43,847 nucleotides of DNA from a virus: positions 1 through 43,847 of the IMG/VR virus record IMGVR_UViG_3300025030_000194. One strand, given 5' to 3'. The position numbers and the translations under genes are program-made. Under the pieces are notes generated by a model that was not told where the DNA came from, made no database searches, and saw only the letters and a program-made list of their open reading frames with translations. Below are positions 7,797-15,492 of the stretch, in pieces. Positions within the stretch are counted from its first letter, which is position 1; each line of letters opens with the position of its first letter.

Positions 7797-8476
7797 TGAC
7801 TAGGAAAACCTGTAATATGCCAGGATGTGAAAATATTGTTGTGTCAAATGGTCTATGTGACAAACATAGGTTGAGATTACAACGACATGGCAGTACAGAC
7901 GAAACAAGGCCTAAAGATTGGGGAAAAAGAAGTAATCATCCCCTTTACGGAACTTGGGTATGGTTTAAAAAAAGAAGCGCTAAAAAAGGTATTTGTAAGG
8001 AATGGAAAGCCGATTTTTGGGCGTTCGTAAATGACGTTGGACAAAAACCTTCTAGCGACCATGCTTTAAGGCTTATAGACAGAGACGGAATTTACGAAAA
8101 ATGTAACGTTGAATGGAAAGAAATGACTCACGCGAAAGGCGAAGACAGAAAAAAGTTTGCATGTGAATACGCCAGGGAATGGCGTATCAATAATGTAGAT
8201 AAAGCCCGAGACGTAAGCCTGAGAAAAACGTTCAACATTACGCTTGTTCAGTACAACGAAATGCTAGAAAATCAGAACCATGCTTGTGCTATTTGCGGCG
8301 AAAAAGAAACGGTAATAAATTACAAGAACAGTAAAAAAATAAACTTGTCAGTTGACCATTGCCACACTACAGGGAAAATACGCGGGTTGCTTTGCGTGAA
8401 CTGCAATAAAGGCTTAGGTCACTTCAAGGACAACAAAGCAATAATGGAAAAGGCGATTTTATACCTTAACAACTAA
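7796..8476 (+). CDS. Homing-type endonuclease with EndoVII domain
   Basis: A 226-residue protein. The C-terminal half matches recombination endonuclease VII (T4 gp49 type): CAIC at 164-167, LSVDHCHTTGKIRGLLC at 184-200, a second zinc pair Cys200/Cys203, and GLGHFKDN at 206-213. The Asp-His of DHCH is the His-Me finger active site. The N-terminal half has a small Cys/His cluster (Cys6, Cys11, Cys21, His24) and RLIDRDGIYEKCNVEW (92-107), which resembles the LDRID..Y...NC.W region of the two HNH proteins later in the genome. It may therefore be a fusion of two nuclease modules. It is AT-rich, unlike the flanking structural genes, and sits right after the capsid gene, as free-standing homing genes often do. 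Confidence 0.82.
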   Translation: MTRKTCNMPGCENIVVSNGLCDKHRLRLQRHGSTDETRPKDWGKRSNHPLYGTWVWFKKRSAKKGICKEWKADFWAFVNDVGQKPSSDHALRLIDRDGIYEKCNVEWKEMTHAKGEDRKKFACEYAREWRINNVDKARDVSLRKTFNITLVQYNEMLENQNHACAICGEKETVINYKNSKKINLSVDHCHTTGKIRGLLCVNCNKGLGHFKDNKAIMEKAILYLNN

Positions 8477-8484
8477 CCTAGCTG

Positions 8485-8504
8485 GGGGGCGGGAAACCGC
8501 CCCC
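8485..8504 (+). promoter_or_regulatory. GC-rich hairpin with GAAA tetraloop
   Basis: An 8-bp perfect stem (GGGGGCGG / CCGCCCCC) closed by a GAAA loop. No T-run follows, so it is not a simple intrinsic terminator. It lies between the endonuclease gene and the next virion gene and probably followed the capsid gene before the endonuclease inserted. It could stabilise mRNA or slow polymerase. Confidence 0.7.
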
Positions 8505-8521
8505 TGCCTAAAAAGGAAAAG

Positions 8522-9499
8522 GTGGCTAGAATGGGTCAAACGAATTTCCCCGGTGGCATTTCAAGTATGGGCGTTCCTGTTTTCGGGAACGGCATCCCCG
8601 CAACGCACGGCAAAGTTTTTTTTGTCAACTATGGCACCGGCAGCGACGGCAACAACGGTCTTTCGACCGGGAAGCCGTTCAAAACCGTCTCCAAAGCCTA
8701 CAGCATGGCAACCACGAACGCGGACGACGTAATTGTGCTGTTTGGCAATTCAACGCACGCCCTGACCGAAATGTTGACCGTCTCCAAGAACCGCGTTCAT
8801 TTTGTCGGGATGGACGGCACCGCTCGCATGTACGGCCAGAATGCCAAAGTCAGCTTGGGCGCGACGACCGCCGCAACCGACATCGGCACGATTCTGAATA
8901 CTGGCGTTCGCAACAGCTTCAGCAACATCAAATTTATGAACTCCAACACCGTCGCAGAGGGCATTTACTGCTTTGTTGAGGGTGGCGAATACACCGTTCT
9001 CGACAACTGCGAGATTTACAAGGAAAACGGCCTTGACGAAACGACCGCTTCTGAGTTGGTTATGAACGGCGATTCCTGCCAGATTCGCAACTGTGTGATT
9101 GGGTCTTTGGCCAATGCCATTTCCGGTCAACGTATCCGCGCCAATGTGCGAATGACCAAAGGTATCGCTGGGGCCGGTAAGGTTGCCCGTGATGTTGTCT
9201 TTGAAGGTTGCCAGTTCTGGAAAAAAGCCGGTCACGTTGACAACCGCTTCTTTTATGGAGCAAATGCCGACGACTGCGAACGCATGTTGCTGATTCGTAA
9301 CTGTGTTTTCGTTTCGCAAAAACTTTCCACCGCTGTTCCGGCCCAGTGCGTCGCCTTTGGCGCGGAACAATCGGCAGGATATGTTCTCATCGACAACTGT
9401 TCATCCATCGGCAACACGAAACTGTCCACGACGACCGGCGTTCACATTACCGGAGCTGTGCCGACCTATGCGACTTCCGGCATTGCCGTCGCGTCTTAA
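8522..9499 (+). CDS. Parallel beta-helix virion protein
   Basis: A 325-residue protein starting at GTG 8522, or at ATG 8531 (AAGG and AGG stretches fit either). The opening FFVNYGTGSDGNNGLSTGKPFKTVSKAY is typical of right-handed parallel beta-helix proteins, followed by repeated short strands with stacked Asn (for example YTVLDNCEIYKENG, CQIRNCVIG, VVFEGCQFW, LLIRNCVFV, VLIDNCSSIG). These repeat roughly every 25-30 residues. It may be a capsid fibre or decoration, or a glycan-binding spike. Its place beside the capsid gene favours a head-surface role. No catalytic residues can be assigned. Confidence 0.7.
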   Translation: MARMGQTNFPGGISSMGVPVFGNGIPATHGKVFFVNYGTGSDGNNGLSTGKPFKTVSKAYSMATTNADDVIVLFGNSTHALTEMLTVSKNRVHFVGMDGTARMYGQNAKVSLGATTAATDIGTILNTGVRNSFSNIKFMNSNTVAEGIYCFVEGGEYTVLDNCEIYKENGLDETTASELVMNGDSCQIRNCVIGSLANAISGQRIRANVRMTKGIAGAGKVARDVVFEGCQFWKKAGHVDNRFFYGANADDCERMLLIRNCVFVSQKLSTAVPAQCVAFGAEQSAGYVLIDNCSSIGNTKLSTTTGVHITGAVPTYATSGIAVAS

Positions 9500-9505
9500 C
9501 CAACA

Positions 9506-9523
9506 GGGGGGAGCGATCCCCCC
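9506..9523 (+). promoter_or_regulatory. GC-rich hairpin with GCGA tetraloop
   Basis: A 7-bp perfect stem GGGGGGA / TCCCCCC with a GCGA loop, eight bases after the stop of the beta-helix gene. Like the 8485 hairpin it has a GNRA loop and no T-run. AAGGAGG for the next gene follows. Confidence 0.7.
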
Positions 9524-9540
9524 GCTTCTAAGGAGGCGAC

Positions 9541-9921
9541 ATGCCGAATGCAATCACCATAACAACAATTCTTGATGGGGTAAGAAACCTCGTCAAGAAG
9601 ATCGACATAGTAGGAGATGGCAGCGGCGAAGAGACGGCGGCTGTTCTTGTTGATGTTTCCGCTCATGGATGCGCGGCCGTTTCCATCCTCAAAGAATACC
9701 ACCAACTCAGCGGGTTTTCTGCGCGTCTTAAGTGGGACGCTGATTCCGACATTGTTGCCTTCAATCTTCTTGAGGGTGAGGGCGGAATCGATTTTAACCT
9801 GCTATCCGGTCCCGTGAACAACAACGCCGGAGCGGGTAAAACAGGCGACCTTGTTCTTGCTACTACCGGCCTTGGATCGGGAGACACCGGAACTATAATT
9901 TTGACCATGCGGAAGAAGTAA
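9541..9921 (+). CDS. Small structural protein
   Basis: A 126-residue, Gly- and beta-rich protein with a strong AAGGAGG site. The C-terminal GDLVLATTGLGSGDTGTIIL motif recurs in small proteins of phage head-tail modules. The stop and the next start share TAATG. It probably belongs to the virion, but the exact part cannot be told. Confidence 0.6.
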   Translation: MPNAITITTILDGVRNLVKKIDIVGDGSGEETAAVLVDVSAHGCAAVSILKEYHQLSGFSARLKWDADSDIVAFNLLEGEGGIDFNLLSGPVNNNAGAGKTGDLVLATTGLGSGDTGTIILTMRKK

Positions 9922-10166
9922 TGAACTGCGACGGGAACACATATCGCGCCGGTGGATCATTTGGAATATGCGACGAATGTGGTTTTAAATTCCGTTTGTC
10001 GGAATTGCGAAGACGGTGGGATAAAGCACTGGTTTGCAAAAAGGACTGGGAGCCGCGACACCCGCAAGAATTTGTCAGGGGAAAATCCGACCGGATCAAA
10101 TACCCCGGCGAAATCCGCCCTGAACCCGCAGACACCTTCACCAGTACGTCATTAGAGGATTTATGA
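9921..10166 (+). CDS. Zinc-ribbon head-tail module protein
   Basis: An 81-residue protein. GICDECGFKFRLSELRRRWD followed by LVCKKDWEPRHPQEFVRG gives a four-residue zinc site (Cys18, Cys21, Cys40 and probably Asp/His downstream). The signature W-[ED]-x-R-H-P-Q-[DE]-F is widely conserved in phages at this map position. Its role is unknown, and an adaptor in head completion is possible. It overlaps both neighbours by a few bases, so translation is coupled. Confidence 0.65.
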   Translation: MNCDGNTYRAGGSFGICDECGFKFRLSELRRRWDKALVCKKDWEPRHPQEFVRGKSDRIKYPGEIRPEPADTFTSTSLEDL

Positions 10167-10828
10167 GCACTGTCCTGACAACGACAACGACCAATATCCT
10201 TAACGACGCATTCATGCTGATTGTGCCGGGAGAGAAGATTTCTCCAAAGGAAAGCGCCGACCTTCTCCGCGTCTTGAATATGATGTTGAAGGGATGGCAA
10301 GCCAACGGGAATTTGTGGAAGATTGCCGATGTTACCGTGACCTTGACGGCAGGAACGGCAAGCTATCAAGTTGGCCCTGCCGGAGCAGGGACGCTTCTCC
10401 GCGTGCGACCGTTGCAGTTGAAATACGCCATACGGACAAGCGGAGGCATTGACATTCCCGTCGAGATCATTTCCCGCCAAGAATACAAAGAGCTTCCGAA
10501 TAAAACGCAGAAGGGCCCGGTTGTCTCGGTCTGTTACGACCCTCAATTGACCAATGGCGTGCTGTACGTCTGGTACACCGGAGACACGAATAACACGACT
10601 CTCATTTGTACTTTTGCCGATCCTTTGGATATTCAAGATAGCAGCGAAGACGCTCCAGATTTTCCTGATGAATGGATTGAGCCGATTACCTACAATCTGG
10701 CAGTTCGTGGAGCTCCGTTGTTTGGCCGCTCCGTGCCGCAAGAAGTCGCAGCAATCGCCGGGGATTCGCTGGCAAGGATGATTGAGTTTGACTCCGAGGC
10801 TGTGTCTATCAGCTTCAACAGGAGATAG
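10163..10828 (+). CDS. P22 gp4-like tail accessory (head-closure) factor
   Basis: A 221-residue protein. The N-terminal helices (LNDAFMLIVPGEKISPKESADLLRVLNMMLKGWQ), a middle beta domain (ADVTVTLTAGTASYQVGP) and the C-terminal DFPDEWIEPITYNLAVRGAPLFG region match the P22 gp4 family, which binds under the portal and starts tail assembly while closing the DNA channel. A T7 gp11-like tail tube protein is the related alternative. The gp10-like gene two positions later supports the P22 reading. Confidence 0.75.
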   Translation: MSTVLTTTTTNILNDAFMLIVPGEKISPKESADLLRVLNMMLKGWQANGNLWKIADVTVTLTAGTASYQVGPAGAGTLLRVRPLQLKYAIRTSGGIDIPVEIISRQEYKELPNKTQKGPVVSVCYDPQLTNGVLYVWYTGDTNNTTLICTFADPLDIQDSSEDAPDFPDEWIEPITYNLAVRGAPLFGRSVPQEVAAIAGDSLARMIEFDSEAVSISFNRR

Positions 10829-10830
10829 CC

Positions 10831-11814
10831 ATGAGTACCAGAGCGCAGCAATTTGAAGTTTTAGCCGGTGGCGTAACCTATGACGGGGCGTTGATTACAA
10901 CTCCTTACGCCAAGTTTCTCGCGGCAGGAACAACCACCGCAAAAGACGCCTACGCCGATGTTGACAAAGCGGTGGCCATCACCAAAAAGGCTTTGGATGC
11001 GCAAGGGCGGGCGGTGGTCTACGGAGATGGGATCTACAAACTTCAGATTTACGCGGGGGATCCTGATAACGGGGGCGTGCTGAAGTTTGAGATCGATAAT
11101 TACAAAGTGTCGGCGGTTTCGGGAAACACCCGCACCGTGACCGAGGCCACCGTAGCCGGGTCCATCGATGACTCTCTAGTGGTCGCTGATACCACTTCCA
11201 ATGATATCACCTACACCTTGCCCCTGGCCTCGTTGACCGCCGGGAAAATCTTTCAGCTTGCCAAGCTGGTCGCCGCCAACACCCTGACCGTCTCCGCTGC
11301 GACCGGCAACTTGGTCAATGGTGCGGCCTCGGTGGCTTACACGGCGATTAACTCGACGGGGATTTTTCAGTCGGACGGGTCAAACTACTATGTCTTTCAA
11401 ACGGTCGGGGACGCTGCCACTTTAGGAGGCTATCCCGCTTCAACGACACCCGCCGCATTAACCATCCCGGTGTATGACGCCAATGCCGACCTGACCGCGA
11501 CGAAGATTGGTGTCCTTCATGTCAAAGTGGTGGACATTGGCGATTGGAATATGGATGCAACGGGCAGCGTGACTGTTGCACACGGACTAGACTTATCCAA
11601 AATACGATCTATCGAGGTTTATGTCCGCCCTGACGATGGGTCGGGACTTATTCCACTTGCACAAGCCGATACGGCTGGAGCGGCAGCCGGGTATTGGGGG
11701 TGCGGAGCAACAACAATATCATTAGTACGAATTGCAAGTAGTACTTTCGATGGCGTTAGTTTTGATTCGACATCATTTAATCGTGGATGGGTTACTTTTT
11801 GGTACGTTGACTAA
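10831..11814 (+). CDS. Tail fibre-like protein
   Basis: A 327-residue protein. Residues 1-80 match the phage tail-fibre head domain pattern: QQFEVLAGGVTYDGALI, KFLAAGTTTAKDAYADVD, LDAQGRAVVYGDGIYKLQIY. A Thr/Ala-rich beta region follows, then GGYPASTTPAAL and a C-terminal domain (about 235-327) ending in RGWVTFWYVD. Bases from about 11575 are more AT-rich than the rest, which suggests that the receptor-facing end was exchanged. It may be an appendage attached near the gp4/gp10 hub. Confidence 0.7.
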   Translation: MSTRAQQFEVLAGGVTYDGALITTPYAKFLAAGTTTAKDAYADVDKAVAITKKALDAQGRAVVYGDGIYKLQIYAGDPDNGGVLKFEIDNYKVSAVSGNTRTVTEATVAGSIDDSLVVADTTSNDITYTLPLASLTAGKIFQLAKLVAANTLTVSAATGNLVNGAASVAYTAINSTGIFQSDGSNYYVFQTVGDAATLGGYPASTTPAALTIPVYDANADLTATKIGVLHVKVVDIGDWNMDATGSVTVAHGLDLSKIRSIEVYVRPDDGSGLIPLAQADTAGAAAGYWGCGATTISLVRIASSTFDGVSFDSTSFNRGWVTFWYVD

Positions 11815-12110
11815 TGCGCAGGCTTGTTTCTTTCATCTTACTTTTCGCGCTAACCTCCTGCGGAGACATCGATTACCACACCCGCAGCGCCGAGCAACTA
11901 GAGACGATGGCGGGGTATCCAGCGGTTGGCTATGCCACATGGACTAGTTTTAGTTGCGACGTGTATTTATTGCCAGAGAAAGAATACCCGTCTATAGCAT
12001 GTTACAGCGCAGTCATTGCACACGAAGAGCGCCACTGCCAAGACCATCACTTTCACCCGAACACTCCAGAGGGCAGTGTGGTGCCAGAGTGTAACAAGGG
12101 GAACAAATAA
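11814..12110 (+). CDS. Putative lipoprotein with HExxH zinc-peptidase motif
   Basis: A 98-residue protein starting in the TAATG overlap with the fibre gene. MRRLVSFILLFALTSC is a lipoprotein signal: two Arg, a hydrophobic core and a lipobox ending at Cys16. The C-terminal half has AVIAHEERHC, a HExxH motif at residues 70-74, followed by more His residues. The family could be a small exported zincin, perhaps acting on the periplasm or outer membrane, or causing superinfection exclusion. No third zinc ligand can be fixed, so catalysis is a guess. Confidence 0.6.
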   Translation: MRRLVSFILLFALTSCGDIDYHTRSAEQLETMAGYPAVGYATWTSFSCDVYLLPEKEYPSIACYSAVIAHEERHCQDHHFHPNTPEGSVVPECNKGNK

Positions 12111-13531
12111 TGCCGACTCTTCCCGTCCCCTTTATTTCCCTCAATAAAAGCGCCGACAAGACCGGCCTATCGTCCTTCACACAAGGGCAGATGGACGGCT
12201 ATTTCCTTCCCTACGATGGACCGGACGGCATGAAATATATGTGGTGCAAGCGACCGGGGAAGACCCTCTTTTGCAACCTCGCGGAGAATGGCCCGGTGGA
12301 CGGCTTGCACTATTGGCCGCGGCAACAAAAATTGATGGCCGTCTCCAACGGGAACGTCTATCAGGTCACGTCCATTGGTGGTAAAACCGATGTCACCGGG
12401 ACAGCCACGATGGTTTCCAGATCAAGGCCGTCTTTTGCCGATGTCGCCGGGACCAACATCTATGCTGCGTCCGGGGGGAAGATCGGGGAATATCCCGCCG
12501 CCTCAACCGGAACCTACCTTACCGACTCCCAAGCGCCAACAACGGTCAATTTTCTGGCGACGATCAATCAGACTTTGGTGGCACAGCGCGTTGATTCTTC
12601 CCGTTTCGATTGGTCGGAAGTCGCCGCGCCTACTGACTGGCTGGGGCTTTACGCCAACGCCGAGGCCGAGCCGGATTTAACCAAGACAATGAAGGTTGCC
12701 AACAACTACCTGTATTTTTTCGGTCAAAACACCATTGAAATCTGGCGGGATGACGGTGAAACATTTGTCAGGGAGTTGCAAGGGTCGATCCCGCGCGGAA
12801 CCTTGGCAAAGCACAGCGTCACCAACATCAACGGGGCGTTCTATTTTCTCGATGATACCCGCGAAGTTTGCCGTCTAAACGGCTTTTCACCGGAAGTCAT
12901 TAGTAATCCCTCCCTGTCGCGTTACCTGCGCTCGTTTTCCACATTTTCCGACGCTTTAGGGGATTATTTGCGCGTTGACGGCAAGCACTTTTATATTCTC
13001 TCCTTCCCCACGGAAGGGAAGACGCTGGTTTTTGACATCGCCCTCAATCAATGGCATGAGTGGAGCTATTGGAATCCGGTTCTCGCCCAACATGAGGCAT
13101 GGATTGGCAATTGCGTTGCCGAGTCGCCGGAGTGGAACAAGACGCTGATCGGAGACCGCCGCACCGGAAAAATCTGGACGATGGAAGGGACGACCGACGA
13201 TGGCGCGGATATCCGTTCCGTGATTCGGACCGACTTTGTTGACCGGGGAAAACCGGATGTCTGGAAATTCAGCCATGACTTGACGCTGATCTTCAAACGC
13301 TCTGACACCAATACGACCCCGAAAAAAATGGCAATCCGCTGGCGGGATGAAGGCGCGACCGAGTGGAACACCACGCAAGAAGTCGAAATCGAAGCGCAGA
13401 GTCAGACCGAGTTGCTGGTTAGCCTGCGCCGACTCGGCAGGTACAAGCGGAGACAGTGGGAATTTATCATGAGCGACTCGACACAGGCCGCCCTCTTGAG
13501 CGTGACGGAGCGTTTTGATTATGGGAGGTAA
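12110..13531 (+). CDS. P22 gp10-like packaged-DNA stabilisation / tail hub protein
   Basis: A 473-residue protein, the size of P22 gp10. It has repeated beta-propeller-like segments (GLHYWPRQQKLMAVSNGNVY, YLYFFGQNTIEIWRDDGETF, FDIALNQWHEWSYWNP, LIGDRRTGKIWTME) and the common FFGQNTIEIW motif. This family extends the tail below gp4 and binds tailspikes. The start shares TAATG with the lipoprotein gene. Confidence 0.8.
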   Translation: MPTLPVPFISLNKSADKTGLSSFTQGQMDGYFLPYDGPDGMKYMWCKRPGKTLFCNLAENGPVDGLHYWPRQQKLMAVSNGNVYQVTSIGGKTDVTGTATMVSRSRPSFADVAGTNIYAASGGKIGEYPAASTGTYLTDSQAPTTVNFLATINQTLVAQRVDSSRFDWSEVAAPTDWLGLYANAEAEPDLTKTMKVANNYLYFFGQNTIEIWRDDGETFVRELQGSIPRGTLAKHSVTNINGAFYFLDDTREVCRLNGFSPEVISNPSLSRYLRSFSTFSDALGDYLRVDGKHFYILSFPTEGKTLVFDIALNQWHEWSYWNPVLAQHEAWIGNCVAESPEWNKTLIGDRRTGKIWTMEGTTDDGADIRSVIRTDFVDRGKPDVWKFSHDLTLIFKRSDTNTTPKKMAIRWRDEGATEWNTTQEVEIEAQSQTELLVSLRRLGRYKRRQWEFIMSDSTQAALLSVTERFDYGR

Positions 13532-13532
13532 A

Positions 13533-13892
13533 ATGGAGTTCTCATCTTGCGAGATCCCGCTTTTCAAGCGCCACGTAATGGCGGCAATAAACTGCACAGA
13601 AACAGAGGCTTTGCATTATTTTGTAACGCATTTCCGCACTGAGGGCGCCGGGTTTTTCCCTTCGCTCCGCAAGTTGAATGATGCAAGCGGATGGTGTCAA
13701 TCTGGCGGCGGAGACATTTACATTTGGTCGGAAAATTCTTATGCGGTGTTGTTCCATGAGGTGGTACATGCAGCTTTCATGCTATGCCGAACCGTGGACA
13801 TGGCGATTGACGAAGAGTTGATAGCCCGACTAGTTGAGCATATGAAACTAGAACTGACCGATAAAATGGAAGAAGTCGAAAATGGCCGATAA
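13533..13892 (+). CDS. Small HExxH-containing protein (putative zincin)
   Basis: A 119-residue protein started at ATG 13533 after GGGAGG. AVLFHEVVHAAFML places HEVVH at residues 75-79 in a helix, followed 15 residues later by DEELIARLVEHM, which offers a Glu as third zinc ligand. This is the layout of small phage-encoded metallopeptidase-like proteins. It has no signal peptide, so unlike the 11814 protein it should stay in the cytoplasm or virion. It might process a virion protein, but no substrate is visible. It overlaps the next gene by 11 bases. Confidence 0.6.
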   Translation: MEFSSCEIPLFKRHVMAAINCTETEALHYFVTHFRTEGAGFFPSLRKLNDASGWCQSGGGDIYIWSENSYAVLFHEVVHAAFMLCRTVDMAIDEELIARLVEHMKLELTDKMEEVENGR

Positions 13893-14118
13893 AGAGATTA
13901 TCCGCACCCCGTTCCAACCAGAGTTTGCCAATATCACGCAAGCCGGTTTTCGCTTCCTTCAACAAGTGGCGGAAAAGATCAACAACGCAACAGCAAGGAT
14001 TGTGACAATAGAAACCCCTCCGACTTATGCCGACAACGCCGCCGCCGTTACGGGGGGGCTTGCCGTAGGATCATTTTACAAGACCGCAACCGGCGAAGTG
14101 CGGATAGTCGTTTCATAA
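13882..14118 (+). CDS. Small virion-module protein
   Basis: A 78-residue protein. The C-terminal YADNAAAVTGGLAVGSFYKT motif followed by GEVRIVV is a common ending of small phage structural proteins and fibre tips. The N-terminal half is helical (FRFLQQVAEKINNAT). It lies between the gp10-like and ejection-type genes. A plug or needle component is possible but unproven. Confidence 0.55.
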   Translation: MADKEIIRTPFQPEFANITQAGFRFLQQVAEKINNATARIVTIETPPTYADNAAAVTGGLAVGSFYKTATGEVRIVVS

Positions 14119-14130
14119 GGAGTACCGACG

Positions 14131-14781
14131 ATGGGATTTTTAAAAGATATAACAAGTGGTGGGTTTAAGGGTCTGATTGTTCCAGACTATAAAAATAAAA
14201 ATTCCATCATTAGCACCATTGCTGATCCGATGGATTTGTTTGGATCTCGCGCCGGGCGAACGCGGGATGAAATATCCGATATCAACAACGCTACTCTGTC
14301 AGCGCAAGACAAAGCGCAAAGAGAGGCTTATCTCCGGCAGTTAGAGTTACAACAGCCCTATTACGACGCCGGAGTCAACGCTTTAACCCAACTCAGTAAT
14401 CCCGGCGAAATGCCGTTCAGCGAACAGTACCAGAATGATTTTACGCAAGGGACACGCTCGCTCAATCGGTCGTTGGCATCGATGGGGAAATTCAACTCTT
14501 CCGACGCCGATCAAAAGCTCGGCCAATTCTACAACCAACTGTCCGGAGAAGAAATGGGCAGACGCTACAACAACGCTCTGGCCCCAATCAAAATCGCGCA
14601 AAACGCGATGGGCGCATCCAACCAGGCGGCTGATACTTATGGCCAGGGTATGAGCAGCGCATATCAAAACTTTGGTACTAATTCTGCTCAAAATGCGCTA
14701 TCTTACGGCCAGAACCGCGCCGACACCTATAACACGATTGGCCAGTCTTTAAACTCGATGGCCCAGTATTACGGGAGGTAA
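14131..14781 (+). CDS. Ejection-type internal virion protein 1
   Basis: A 216-residue, Gln/Asn/Ala-rich protein with GGAG five bases upstream. Helical runs (DKAQREAYLRQLELQQPYYDAG) precede an EQYQNDFTQGTRSLNRSLASMGKFNSS segment that is typical of podovirus DNA-transfer (internal) proteins, and the end is a low-complexity AQNALSYGQNRADTYN repeat-like tail. P22 gp7, gp20 and gp16 are encoded together and injected ahead of the DNA; four genes in that position here (14131-18299) look equivalent by size, order and composition. Confidence 0.6.
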   Translation: MGFLKDITSGGFKGLIVPDYKNKNSIISTIADPMDLFGSRAGRTRDEISDINNATLSAQDKAQREAYLRQLELQQPYYDAGVNALTQLSNPGEMPFSEQYQNDFTQGTRSLNRSLASMGKFNSSDADQKLGQFYNQLSGEEMGRRYNNALAPIKIAQNAMGASNQAADTYGQGMSSAYQNFGTNSAQNALSYGQNRADTYNTIGQSLNSMAQYYGR

Positions 14782-14783
14782 TT

Positions 14784-15491
14784 ATGGCTTGGCCAGTAAT
14801 CGCAGGGATGGTTGCAAGTATGGCCGGGGGAGCGGCGGGTGGAGCAGCAAGTAACGCCGCATCGAAAGACGCCGCGAAAGCCTCCTATAACGCGGCTATG
14901 CAGGAGATCCAGTTGCAGAAATGGCTGGAAGAGCAGAACACCGCCCGACTGAAACCGTTTTACGAGCAAGGGACCGGCGCTTTGCCGGAAATGGAACAGC
15001 GCCGGATGGGGACATGGGATATTATGTCTTCGCCTTACGCCTCGCAGCGCGGAGACATGCTTTCCAACGCCATGACCGAACAGGCCGCACTCCGGGGGAA
15101 TGAATCGGGAGGGTACGGATACGATCAATCCCTGCGCGACTTGCGAAGTGATGAAGAAGGGCTCGGCTATGAACGCGCCCTTGACCGGGTCCGCATTGGT
15201 CAAGGCAACGCCGCGCAAACGGGCCAGCAGTATGGGAAATATGCCAACGCGCTTTCGGGAGCATTACAGCAAAGCGGCAACCTTCAAGGTCAACTCCGCC
15301 AGAGTACCGCCAACCAGAATCAGCAGACGATGGGCAATTCGATCAACACCGCCGCAGGCTATCCGGCAGCAAACTATCTTTACAACCAGCGGCAGAACAT
15401 GATGTCACAACCCATGAGCGACCCGTCAACGTATCCGTCTCAAAATGGCGGTTATGCTCCACAAAGACCGCTTTACAGTTGGGGGAATTGA
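14784..15491 (+). CDS. Ejection-type internal virion protein 2
   Basis: A 235-residue protein. It opens with a small-residue hydrophobic helix (VIAGMVASMAGGAAGGAASNAAS) that could insert in a membrane, then has an EQNTARLKPFYEQGTGALPEMEQRRMG region, shared in style with the previous protein, and a Gln/Asn-rich C-terminus. GGGAGG precedes the ATG. The glycine-zipper start plus internal-protein composition suggests part of an ejection channel. Confidence 0.6.
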   Translation: MAWPVIAGMVASMAGGAAGGAASNAASKDAAKASYNAAMQEIQLQKWLEEQNTARLKPFYEQGTGALPEMEQRRMGTWDIMSSPYASQRGDMLSNAMTEQAALRGNESGGYGYDQSLRDLRSDEEGLGYERALDRVRIGQGNAAQTGQQYGKYANALSGALQQSGNLQGQLRQSTANQNQQTMGNSINTAAGYPAANYLYNQRQNMMSQPMSDPSTYPSQNGGYAPQRPLYSWGN

Positions 15492-15492
15492 T

